This document shows positions 57,675-64,000 of a DNA stretch of 64,000 bases, piece by piece; the stretch's first letter is position 1, and each line of letters begins with the position of its first letter. This stretch comes from Streptomyces sp. R33 (lineage in GTDB: Bacteria > Actinomycetota > Actinomycetes > Streptomycetales > Streptomycetaceae). A model generated the notes under the pieces. The model worked only from the letters and a program-made list of their open reading frames with translations. It was not told the DNA's origin and made no database searches. Location: assembly GCF_041200175.1 (NCBI RefSeq), contig NZ_CP165727.1:4228501-4292500 (forward strand). Direction: 5' to 3'. A program made the position numbers and the translations under genes.

Positions 57675-58258
57675 GCGTCGTGCCTCACCTGGGTGCGGTG
57701 GAAGTTCTGGAAGGAGCGCGAGGCCGTCGGGCCGCGCTGGCCCTGGTACCGCGATCCGTACCGCTCGCTCCCGTACGGGAACTCGGCGGGCGAGCTGAGC
57801 CGGAACATGCACAGCTGCCCGATCTTCATCCCGGGCCACAGCTTGATCGGGAGGGTGGCGAGGTTCGACAGCTCGAGCGTGACGTGCCCCGAGAACCCGG
57901 GGTCGATGAACCCGGCGGTCGAATGCGTCACCAGCCCCAGGCGGCCCAGGCTGGACTTCCCCTCCAGTCTGGAGGCGATGTCCTCGGGCAGCGAGATCAC
58001 CTCGTACGTCGAGGCGAGTACGAACTCCCCCGGGTGCAGGATGAACGCCTCGTCGCCCTCCGGCTCGACCATCCGGGTCAGATCCGGCTGCTCGGTGGCG
58101 GGGTCGATGTGGGCGTAGCGGTGGTTCTCGAACACCCGGAAGAAGCGGTCGAGACGTACATCGATGCTGGAGGGCTGCACCATCGATTCCTCGAACGGGT
58201 CGATGCGAACCCGTCCGCTGTCGATCTCGGCCCGGATGTCTTTGTCAGAGAGAAGCAC
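57671..58258 (-). CDS. dcd: dCTP deaminase
   Basis: 195 residues, GTG at 58258. Deaminates dCTP to dUTP for dTTP synthesis. Signatures: MLLSDKDIRAEIDSGRVRID at the N-terminus, QPSSIDVRLDRFFRVF, the catalytic GKSSLGRLGLVTHSTAGFID with Ser, Arg and Glu residues of the family, and GMKIGQLCMFRL. It starts the two-gene operon with the phosphoribosyltransferase. Confidence 0.95.
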   Translation of the reverse strand: MLLSDKDIRAEIDSGRVRIDPFEESMVQPSSIDVRLDRFFRVFENHRYAHIDPATEQPDLTRMVEPEGDEAFILHPGEFVLASTYEVISLPEDIASRLEGKSSLGRLGLVTHSTAGFIDPGFSGHVTLELSNLATLPIKLWPGMKIGQLCMFRLSSPAEFPYGSERYGSRYQGQRGPTASRSFQNFHRTQVRHDA

Positions 58259-58325
58259 GTCCCGAGGATACGCAGTGCGCGCGGGCCTCCCGCAATCGCG
58301 AGCGGGCGCCCGCGCGCCTGTCGGA

Positions 58326-58493
58326 CTATCGCTTGACGGCCGCACCGACGGGCACGGCATGCCGCAGCCGCGCACAACGCGGGCACCGCAGCAGCCGCCC
58401 GGGCCCGATCCGGCCGGCACCGAGGTGCTGCAGCGGGAACGAAGCGGTGCTGAAAACGTGCCCTTCGGCACAACGGACGACGGTGTTCTCCAT
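58326..58493 (-). CDS. Small zinc-ribbon-like protein
   Basis: 55 residues from ATG 58493 (AAAGGGA upstream). A CAEGHVFST segment and a CPRC pair 29 residues later could form one zinc site (C8, C37, C40 plus His). Conserved GAGRIGPGRLLRCPRCARLR. Too short for a catalytic role; probably a nucleic acid or protein binding module. Not identified further. Confidence 0.6.
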   Translation of the reverse strand: MENTVVRCAEGHVFSTASFPLQHLGAGRIGPGRLLRCPRCARLRHAVPVGAAVKR

Positions 58494-58739
58494 CGAGTCC
58501 CTTTCCCCAACCTGCTGTACTGCGACGAATCGCCACATTAGGGGATGATCGCGACCTGCTCCAGCCGCCACTCCAGCGGCCCTCGAGCACCACTGCACAC
58601 CCGTACGGTACGCCCCAACTCCCGCCCCCACGACCCTCGGTGCACCCCACACACAACGACGACCCCGCGGCCGATTCACCGGGGGTCGATCATGGGGTAG
58701 AGTGTGCAACGGTACCGATCCAGGCAACTGGAACGTTAT

Positions 58740-58813
58740 GCGGATGTAGTTTAATGGTAGAACATGAGCTTCCCAAGCTTATAGCGCGGGTTCGATTCCC
58801 GTCATCCGCTCCA
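58740..58813 (+). tRNA. tRNA-Gly (anticodon CCC)
   Basis: A full cloverleaf: acceptor GCGGATG pairs with CATCCGC, D-arm GTTT/GAAC, anticodon stem TGAGC/GCTTA with loop TTCCCAA giving CCC, and T-arm GCGGG/CCCGT. CCA is encoded at 58811-58813. A hairpin terminator follows. Its 3' half is the integration site of the element to the right. Confidence 0.96.
58770..58811. repeat. attL-like repeat: 3' end of tRNA-Gly
   Basis: 42 bp from the anticodon loop to the discriminator/CCA. It matches 63823-63864 with a single mismatch (A versus G in the variable-loop region). Confidence 0.85.
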
Positions 58814-58818
58814 CGACA

Positions 58819-58845
58819 AAGCCCCAGGTCAACGACCTGGGGCTT
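58819..58845 (+). terminator. tRNA-Gly terminator
   Basis: A 12-bp stem (58819-58830 with 58834-58845), 3-base loop and a T-rich tail. A near-copy of the same hairpin follows the second att repeat at 63869-63901. Confidence 0.85.
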
Positions 58846-58983
58846 GTTTGTTGTCTAGACCCATCTGGGGCCGCGTGCCATGCGCGTGCCATAACTGCCC
58901 TAACGGGGCGTCAGGTTGTTGTCGCGCCCCTTGTGGGGATCACCTCACCCGGGCGGCCCGGCCGGACGGCGGCGCCGGTGGCG

Positions 58984-59629
58984 CGGGCACGAGCGCACGA
59001 ACCGCGCCCGCGGCGACATCGCCGCTCTGCGCGCGGTACGCGACCGCCTCGCCGCGTGGCTGCGCCCGCGCGGCAAGGAGGCCATGGGGCTGATGCCCGT
59101 CGCCGTGCCGGTGGAGGACCGGGCCGCGGACACCTGGGAGCCTCTGGTCATCGTCGCCGACCTCGCCGGAGGGGACTGGCCCGAGCGTGCCCGGACCGCC
59201 TGCCGCGTGTTGACCGCGTACGAAGCCGCCCAGGACCAGGACAACTCGCTGCACACCCGCATCCTGGTCGACATCCGCCGCGTCTTCGCCGCCTGCGGCA
59301 ATCCGGCCGCCCTGCCGACCAGGACGATCCTCGGCATGCCCAACCGCGACGAGGAAGCACCGTGGGCAGACGTCGGCGCCCAGGGCCTGTGCCCGCGTCA
59401 CCTGCAGTTGCTGCTGAAGCCCTACGACATCGGCTCCTCCACGCGCCGCTTCCCCGAGGGAATCCGGCCAAGGGCTTCACCCGCACCCAGTTCACCGACG
59501 CCTGGGACCGGTACTGCCCGCCCGAAACCCCGCCGGAGCCCTCCGGGGCCGCCGCCATCAGGGCGGCGGCCATGTCCCTTCCGGAGCAAGCAGGTGTGCC
59601 CCCGGAAGCACACCCGGGTCGTTCAGTGA
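58984..59629 (+). pseudogene. DUF3631 replication-type protein remnant, frameshifted
   Basis: Recognisable DUF3631 sequence runs VEDRAADTWEPLVIVADLAG, GDWPERARTAC, then PTRTILGMPNRDEEAPWAD and LLLKPYDIGSSTRRFPEG. Near 59455-59463 the frame switches by one base: the family ending NPAKGFTRTQFTDAWDRYCP continues in the other frame. The upstream primase/ATPase portion normally found before DUF3631 in Streptomyces element replication proteins is missing. A pseudogene of an integrative-element replication gene is the best reading. Confidence 0.75.
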
Positions 59630-60057
59630 CTGAGCAGGGCGAGAGTCCCGGCGCTGATGGCGCCCCGCAGGACGTGGGCCATTTCCTCGGGCTTGAGGTC
59701 GATGCCGTCGAGGCCTTCGACGGTCAGCGGGATCTCCTCCAGTGCGTACTCGCCCCGGCCTTCGGCGCTGAACTCGGGGCCGGTGCGGTCCTCGAAGGAC
59801 CAGGTCGCGATGCGGGCGAGGTAGAAGAGCTGGCGCTCGTCGTCGGTCTCCATCGTGTGGAGGAGTCGGACGATGTCGGCCTTCCCCGCGATCTCCTCGT
59901 GGATCTCCCGGTGGAGTGCGGCCTCCCGGGACTCGTCGCCGGGCTCGACTCCGCCGCCCGGGAGCACCCAGTACGGGGGGATGTCGGGCTTGGTTCGGCG
60001 GATGACCAGCATCGTGTCGTCGGCGGTGACGAGGACGGCGCGGACTCGTTCCTTCAT
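59623..60057 (-). CDS. Nudix hydrolase
   Basis: 144 residues. A complete Nudix box GGVEPGDESREAALHREIHE with following EI (~36-58) binds the metal for pyrophosphate hydrolysis. The N-terminal VRAVLVTADDTMLVIRRTKPD is typical. The substrate is undetermined: nucleotides or nucleotide sugars. Ribosome site AAGGAG upstream. It lies inside the degraded element and overlaps the end of the DUF3631 remnant by a few bases. Confidence 0.9.
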   Translation of the reverse strand: MKERVRAVLVTADDTMLVIRRTKPDIPPYWVLPGGGVEPGDESREAALHREIHEEIAGKADIVRLLHTMETDDERQLFYLARIATWSFEDRTGPEFSAEGRGEYALEEIPLTVEGLDGIDLKPEEMAHVLRGAISAGTLALLSH

Positions 60058-60087
60058 TTCGTTCTGTCTCCTTGCTTGTTGACGGTC

Positions 60088-60225
60088 TCAGTGCATCAGC
60101 CAGCCGCCGTCGACGTGGACGGATTCCCCAGTGATGAACGACGCGGAGGGGCCCACCAGGAACGCGGGAACGCCACCAGGGCCGCGACGTCGTCGGGCCG
60201 GCCTCGGCGAGGGAGCATCCGGCAC
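60088..60225 (-). pseudogene. Short-chain dehydrogenase C-terminal fragment
   Basis: Only the C-terminal tail survives: GRPDDVAALVAF in one frame and SASFITGESVHVDGGWLMH in another, together the usual SDR ending. An 8-bp tandem duplication (GCGTTCCC type) after VAF shifts the frame. The catalytic YxxxK part and nucleotide-binding domain are absent. Confidence 0.75.
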
Positions 60226-60431
60226 CCAGACGACACCGTCCCCGCGCCCACGGAGGAGGCTGTGCTCGTCCCTACGGCACACACTGCCGGCACGGACACT
60301 CCGGCTTCTCCGAACCAGACCATCGCTCCGCCTTGCAGGAGTCGCCTCGGGCCGCTGCTTCGCGTTCGGCTCTTGCTGCCGAGAGTGGGGCTCTTGACCC
60401 TAACGTGGCGTCAGGCTGCATAGTCGACGCC

Positions 60432-61547
60432 GTGGAGGATCACTGGACCGTGGGACGCGTGGCCGAGCTGGCCGGCGTGAGCGTCCGCACGCTGCATCAC
60501 TATGACGAGATCGGGCTCGTCCGGCCGTCGGCGCGGACCGTGGCCGGATACCGGGCCTATTCGGCGGGTGACGTGGAGCGGCTGCGGGAGGTGCTGGCCT
60601 ATCGGCGGCTGGGCTTCGGGCTGCGGGAGGTTGCGGAACTGGTCGGCGACCCGTCCACCGACGCGGTCGCGCACCTGCGCCGATTGCGCGGCCTGCAGCT
60701 GGAGCGGCGTGATCGCGCTGACGCCATGGTGGCGGCCATCGACAGGGAACTTGAGGCACGGGCGAAGGGACGGAAGGTGACACCGGAGGAGCAACTGGAG
60801 ATGCTCGGTGCACGCCTGTACGACGCGATCGGCGGCGCCTACACCGCGACGCGGCGTACCGAGCCGCGGATCGCCGCGCAGATCTGGGACGCGCTCGGGG
60901 ACGCGCAGACGGTGCTGAACGTCGGGGCCGGCACCGGCTCCTACGAGCCTGCTGATCGCGACGTGACCGCGGTGGAGCCATCAGCGGTCATGCGGGGGCA
61001 GCGGCCTGCGGGCTCGGCGCCGTGCGTGGCCGCCGCCGCGGAGAGCCTGCCGTTCGAGGATCACTCCTTCGACGTCGCGATGGCCGTCTCCACCGTTCAC
61101 TACTGGGGGGACCAGATAGCGGGGCTGCGTGAGATGCGGCGCGTGGCCCGCCGCGTGGTGGTGCTCACGTTCGATACCGACGAGCCCGGATGGCAGGACC
61201 GGTTCTGGCTGACCCGCGACTATCTGCCCGAGTTCGCCGCCGTCCTCGCAGAATTTCCCTCGCTTGCCGGGATGGCCGACGCGATCGGCGCCCGTGCTGA
61301 GCCGGTGCCCATCCCGTGGGACTGCGCTGACGGCCTGTTCGAGGCGTACTGGCGCCGACCGGGGGCGTATCTGGAGGATCACGTGCGCCGTGCGATGTCG
61401 GTGTGGGCGAGGGTCGGACCGGAGGCCGAGCAACGGGCGGTACGAAGCCTCAGCGACGACCTCGGCTCCGGCCGGTGGGCCGAGCGCAACAGCGACCTCG
61501 CCGACCTCGACGCGGCAGATCTAGGTCTCCGCCTGCTCGTGGCTTGA
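60432..61547 (+). CDS. MerR regulator fused to a SAM-dependent methyltransferase
   Basis: 371 residues from GTG 60432. Residues ~1-70 are a MerR helix-turn-helix (WTVGRVAELAGVSVRTLHHY, DEIGLVRP). Residues ~70-125 form a TipA-like coiled linker (REVAELVGDPSTDAVAHLRRL ends in EEQLEMLG). From ~134 a class I methyltransferase follows with motif I VLNVGAGTGSY (161-171), the post-motif DVTAVEPSAVM and motif IV-like FDVAMAVSTVHYW. The frame is intact. It may be a ligand-responsive regulator that also methylates, or a recent fusion. Downstream targets are not known. Confidence 0.85.
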   Translation: MEDHWTVGRVAELAGVSVRTLHHYDEIGLVRPSARTVAGYRAYSAGDVERLREVLAYRRLGFGLREVAELVGDPSTDAVAHLRRLRGLQLERRDRADAMVAAIDRELEARAKGRKVTPEEQLEMLGARLYDAIGGAYTATRRTEPRIAAQIWDALGDAQTVLNVGAGTGSYEPADRDVTAVEPSAVMRGQRPAGSAPCVAAAAESLPFEDHSFDVAMAVSTVHYWGDQIAGLREMRRVARRVVVLTFDTDEPGWQDRFWLTRDYLPEFAAVLAEFPSLAGMADAIGARAEPVPIPWDCADGLFEAYWRRPGAYLEDHVRRAMSVWARVGPEAEQRAVRSLSDDLGSGRWAERNSDLADLDAADLGLRLLVA

Positions 61548-61783
61548 ACCGCGTCGCAGCGTCTGTGTCATGACGGCTCCTGGACGGCCCGCCGGTCATG
61601 TGCGGCGCTGAGCGGCATGGTCGCTGTGGAGCGGACAGGACCGGCGGCGCGACCCGGCATGCCCGGGTCGATCGCCCGCGAGCTCCGCTGGTCGATCCGC
61701 GCTAGCTCGCCCTCCGCCAACGAACGAGTGTCACAGCAGGTGCGGTGGCGGCACGACCAAGACCACTGCGAGGAGGCGTGGCC

Positions 61784-61909
61784 TCATCCGGGGGAGCGCC
61801 TGGGTCTCGAACCGTGACGGCGAGCCGTACCGGGGGTGGGGTCGCCGAGTTCGGACGGGTCGATGCCGAGGCCGGCCAGTTCGACGATCTGGTCGGCGAC
61901 GGCCTTCAC
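61784..61909 (-). CDS. Tiny ORF 4 of an overlapping cassette
   Basis: 41 residues from GTG 61909: AVADQIVELAGLGIDPSEL then a basic tail. Start overlaps the previous stop as GTGA. No family recognised. Together with the next ORF the sequence may also be one frameshifted gene (the product would continue in phase after one base). Confidence 0.35.
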   Translation of the reverse strand: MKAVADQIVELAGLGIDPSELGDPTPGTARRHGSRPRRSPG

Positions 61910-61989
61910 CTCGTCACGCACAACTTTCGGTTGCCGGCCTCGTCCTCGGCGTGGAAGGCGTACTCCCACACCCAACGGTCGTCGGTCAC
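61906..61989 (-). CDS. Tiny ORF 3 of an overlapping cassette
   Basis: 27 residues from GTG 61989: TDDRWVWEYAFHAEDEAGNR. Start overlaps the stop of ORF 2 as GTGA and its stop overlaps the next GTG the same way. Unidentified; short and Trp/acid-rich. Confidence 0.35.
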   Translation of the reverse strand: MTDDRWVWEYAFHAEDEAGNRKLCVTR

Positions 61990-62129
61990 CGGGCGGCCTC
62001 GTCGGCGGTTCGGAGCCCGGCCTCGGCGGCGGCGGCGGTGCGAATGCGGCTGATCTCGCCGACGATGTCTCGGGCCTCGGGGTGGACGGGGGGCTGCGGG
62101 ACGGCGGACTGCTCGGGAGCGGTGCTCAT
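61986..62129 (-). CDS. Tiny ORF 2 of an overlapping cassette
   Basis: 47 residues from ATG 62129, Pro/Ala-rich then helical: HPEARDIVGEISRIRTAAAA. ATGA overlap with ORF 1 upstream. No homologue recognised. Confidence 0.4.
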   Translation of the reverse strand: MSTAPEQSAVPQPPVHPEARDIVGEISRIRTAAAAEAGLRTADEAAR

Positions 62130-62389
62130 GCGGCTTCGCTCTCCTCCTGGTCCAGTTCGCCCGCCCGATAGGCGTTGGCGAGGGTGGTGACATGCTGGCG
62201 GGACCAGCCGACGCGGCGGCCTACCGCGGCCTTCTGCCCGTAGCGGTCGGCGGAGCCGATGCGGCCCGCCGTGCGGTTGAGGTGTGCCTGCGCCCGCACG
62301 AGGGCCTGCTCGGCTCGGCGGACGGCCTGGAGAGCCTCGTCCAGCTCGGTATTCTCGGCGTCGGTCAGGGGGTCGCTTGTAGCTCGCAC
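62126..62389 (-). CDS. Small helix-turn-helix-like protein, ORF 1 of an overlapping cassette
   Basis: 87 residues from GTG 62389. A helical first half (DEALQAVRRAEQALVRAQAHL) is followed by AAVGRRVGWSRQHVTTLANAY, which has the spacing of a helix-turn-helix. It overlaps ORF 2 by 4 bp. TATGCT six bases before the start suggests a possible leaderless message. Such small regulators are common in Streptomyces integrative elements; specific identity unknown. Confidence 0.55.
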   Translation of the reverse strand: MRATSDPLTDAENTELDEALQAVRRAEQALVRAQAHLNRTAGRIGSADRYGQKAAVGRRVGWSRQHVTTLANAYRAGELDQEESEAA

Positions 62390-62699
62390 AGCCCGAGCAT
62401 AAACCGTCGCCCGCGTTTGACGCTATGCCGCCGCTCGGAGGAGCGATCGCGGCAAGAACAGGTACCGCCGACACTGAAAGACAAGGGCCGCCGGGCCGCA
62501 GTCGGACGGCCCGAGCGCGACGTCAGCCCTACGGGAGGCCGTGCCACAACGTGCAGTAGGGGCGGTAACCAGCGGTCGGCAAGGGCTCGCCGGGCCCACC
62601 CAGGCGGGGCCGACGGCGCCCATTTCCGCAGGTCAGATGCCACACGAAGGCCCTAGCGCCACCCCTGTTCTCACCTCCGCTGGGCCGCTCCGGCCGGAG

Positions 62700-62800
62700 C
62701 CGCGAGCGGGGGAACGATCCTGTGGTCGGTGGCGAGGGTGTTGCCCGTGTGCCGCAGGTCGTAGAAGCGGAACAGCTTCCGGCGGCGTCCCGGTTGTCCA
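62700..62800 (-). pseudogene. Tyrosine recombinase (integrase) vestige
   Basis: The peptide LFRFYDLRHTGNTLA in one minus frame reproduces the box II region (H/YDLRHT with the catalytic His-x-x-Arg equivalents) of phage-type integrases. The surrounding sequence is out of frame or degraded. Only a small part of the catalytic domain remains. Confidence 0.6.
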
Positions 62801-62911
62801 TCACCAGCAACGCCGCATAGGTGCCTGCGCCGATCAGGACCTCGAATTCCATGAATGAGCTCTCGGCTCGCCTCGGGGCCAGGAACCACTGTCGCGATAA
62901 GCCCTCGCTGG

Positions 62912-63388
62912 TCAGGCGTGCTCGTCCGATGGCTGCTGGGCAGGCTGGACCGACCAGCTTGGCGGCTCGTCGTTGCCTGAGTCCTCGTCGCGCTCCGCGT
63001 CGGCGGCTGTCGCATGGATCTTGCCCGACGCGTGGTGGACCGGCGCGTATACGGCGTAGAGCTGCAGGGTCTCGTCACCGATGTTGGTGACGTTGTGCCA
63101 AGTGCCGGCGGGCACGCAGATTGCCCAGCCATCCTCGACCTCCCTGTCGAAGTCGAGTCGATCCTTCGTGCGGCCCATCTGGACGCGGCCCCGGCCTGCG
63201 TCGAGTCGTAGGAACTGGTCAGTCTCCGGGTGCGCCTCCAAACCGATTTCCTCACCCACCGGGATCGACATGAGGGTCAACTGAAGGTACTTCCCAGACC
63301 AGGCGACCGCGCGATAGTTCGTGTTCTCGAGCGTCGCCTTCTCAAGGTCGAAGCTTTGAGGTTCCGGCCCGATGTCCTTGATGGTCAT
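62912..63388 (-). CDS. Cupin-domain protein
   Basis: 158 residues from ATG 63388 (GGGAGAG upstream). The cupin metal-binding motifs are seen as EEIGLEAHPETDQFLRLDAG (His and acidic ligands) and CVPAGTWHNVTNIGDE (second His). Such single-domain cupins bind sugars, amino acids or catalyse small isomerisations. The C-terminal ~30 residues are polar and Asp/Glu/Gln-rich. An intact gene in an otherwise decayed region. Confidence 0.85.
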   Translation of the reverse strand: MTIKDIGPEPQSFDLEKATLENTNYRAVAWSGKYLQLTLMSIPVGEEIGLEAHPETDQFLRLDAGRGRVQMGRTKDRLDFDREVEDGWAICVPAGTWHNVTNIGDETLQLYAVYAPVHHASGKIHATAADAERDEDSGNDEPPSWSVQPAQQPSDEHA

Positions 63389-63822
63389 ACTTCTCTCCCG
63401 GTCAACGAAGGCGGTACGCGGTCGCGATCTTGCACCGGCCCACGTCGACATTCTCAGAGCCCTGGGCTCTTCTGGCCACAAGCACGGAGCCGCTACCGCG
63501 CAAACGGCCGCGACCCGTTGCCACATTCCGCCGCAGCCCGCTGGGCATCGGTTACCGACAATGGCGGAATCTGCGGACCCGGACGACTCCTGCCGACCTA
63601 ACGCCAAACCTCAGAACCAGGTCACTGGTAGGGCTTGGTTGGATTCCGCGGCAGTCGACGCGCTCGGGGCGGGCGGACGGTTGCCGCGAAGAGTTGCGGG
63701 GGCGTCGGCTGCCGATCTGGACCACCCTCATGGGGGGGCCGTGCCCCATCCGTGCCCCATCCGTGCCCCATCCGTGCCCTTCGGCAGGTCAGGAGCCGTA
63801 CCGGTCACCGCGCGCCATAGCT
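63389..63822. other. Gene-free 434-bp stretch at the right end of the element
   Basis: No gene is supported. It holds the 11-bp tandem repeat at 63741-63779 and otherwise unique sequence up to the second att repeat. Confidence 0.5.
63741..63779. repeat. 11-bp tandem repeat near the right att site
   Basis: Three perfect units of GTGCCCCATCC and a partial fourth (GTGCCC), 44 bp before the attR-like repeat. Confidence 0.85.
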
Positions 63823-63864
63823 TTCCCAAGCTTATGGCGCGGGTTCGATTCCCGTCATCCGCTC
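63823..63864. repeat. attR-like repeat: partial copy of tRNA-Gly
   Basis: 42 bp identical to 58770-58811 except for one base. The 5' half of the tRNA is missing, so this is not a functional tRNA gene. Confidence 0.85.
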
Positions 63865-63868
63865 TTGC

Positions 63869-63901
63869 AAGAAGGCCCAGGTCAGCGACCTGGGTCTTCT
63901 T
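63869..63901. terminator. Second copy of the tRNA-Gly terminator hairpin
   Basis: Stem 63869-63883 with 63887-63901 (15 bp with one mismatch) and a 3-base loop. Its core is nearly identical to the hairpin after the intact tRNA. Confidence 0.75.
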
Positions 63902-63955
63902 CGTGCCTCCGAACAGCCTTCGGAGGAACTGGAATTGGCGCGCCATTCGGACGCG

Positions 63956-64000
63956 CTACTTCGTCCGTGGCTCGAGGTGGAGGGTGAAGCGGGCGCCGCC
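63956..64000 (-). CDS. C-terminus of a probable sensor histidine kinase (partial)
   Basis: Only 14 codons are visible before the right edge. GGARFTLHLEPRTK and the stop match the last strand of a histidine-kinase ATPase domain. The call is made on the typical GGARFTL ending alone; other ATPase-fold proteins are possible. The gene begins beyond the window. Confidence 0.4.
   Translation of the reverse strand, partial: GGARFTLHLEPRTK

Larger units (their letters stand above)
58814..63864. mobile_element. Decayed tRNA-Gly integrated element (about 5 kb)
   Basis: Bounded by the 42-bp direct repeat of the tRNA 3' end. Contents: a frameshifted DUF3631 (replication-associated) pseudogene, a tyrosine-recombinase vestige, four tiny overlapping ORFs, a broken SDR tail, and intact Nudix, MerR-methyltransferase and cupin genes. 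No complete integrase, excisionase or transfer gene is left, so it should be unable to excise by itself. Confidence 0.7.

Noticed and set aside
58868..58905. Short GTGCCAT direct repeats downstream of the tRNA
   Set aside because: Two copies only, with no dyad or flanking structure; not distinguishable from chance.
63728..63946. 72-codon minus ORF across the attR repeat
   Set aside because: It translates the partial tRNA and terminator hairpin. It has no family and starts in flanking non-coding sequence.

Overview
The window is a high-GC Streptomyces-type chromosome segment. The evidence is the actinobacterial order dnaK-grpE-dnaJ-hspR with HspR (HAIR) operators, clpB under a HAIR site, a perfect actinobacterial-type parS palindrome beside fba, GTG starts, ATGA/GTGA stop-start overlaps, and many MarR, TetR and GntR regulators. 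The parS site suggests an origin-proximal core location. Almost everything up to about 58.7 kb reads as vertically inherited core with small accessory insertions. The last 5 kb, between a tRNA-Gly gene and a partial copy of it, looks like a decayed integrated element.

Layout. 1-6.9 kb: a partial membrane glycosyltransferase coupled to a GntR regulator, a class III aminotransferase, a DJ-1/PfpI-MarR pair, a SnoaL-like protein, a LysE-type exporter and a HIT-like protein. 7.1-13.6 kb: secreted alpha/beta hydrolase, acyltransferase and two tandem NarL-type two-component systems, nearly all with overlapping stop and start codons. 13.6-18 kb: cytochrome P450, then an ABC exporter divergent from a MarR/GbsR-like regulator across a perfect palindrome. 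18-26.7 kb: a degenerate diacylglycerol-kinase-like protein, purA, a secreted DUF4232 protein, and two paralogous secreted PKD/repeat proteins enclosing a divergent TetR-quinone reductase pair with two matching operators. 26.2-29.7 kb: kynurenine route of tryptophan breakdown (kynA, kynU, a likely formamidase). 29.9-41.5 kb: DUF3151, an IS701-like protein without its catalytic residues, fba, parS, pyrE, aldose epimerase, a CoxG-like protein, a membrane spermidine-synthase-like protein, an aminotransferase, a GT-C mannosyltransferase and a YbjN protein.

41.7-51.1 kb is the heat-shock block: clpB and dnaK-grpE-dnaJ-hspR. HspR would repress both transcription units through the HAIR sites at 44460-44480, 51026-51046 and 51078-51098. 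Between them lies an odd trio: a 75-residue secreted peptide with three 9-residue repeats, translationally coupled to a Rieske-like protein lacking its histidine ligands, and divergent from a LuxR-type regulator. 51.3-58.5 kb: sugar transferase, an EtfD-like Fe-S membrane oxidoreductase with a long Ala/Glu/Lys tail, a secreted protein with a sorting-signal-like end, a Yip1 protein, a phosphoribosyltransferase-dcd pair and a small zinc-ribbon protein.

58.7-63.9 kb: tRNA-Gly(CCC) followed by a region ending in a 42-bp copy (one mismatch) of the tRNA 3' end. Inside are a frameshifted DUF3631 replication-type remnant, a Nudix hydrolase, a broken SDR tail, an intact MerR-methyltransferase fusion, four overlapping tiny ORFs, a tyrosine-recombinase vestige and a cupin. 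The strongest candidates for something new are the MerR-methyltransferase fusion, the repeat-peptide/Rieske-like pair and the domesticated transposase. No database search was possible, so family calls rest on recognised motifs and family-level recall.
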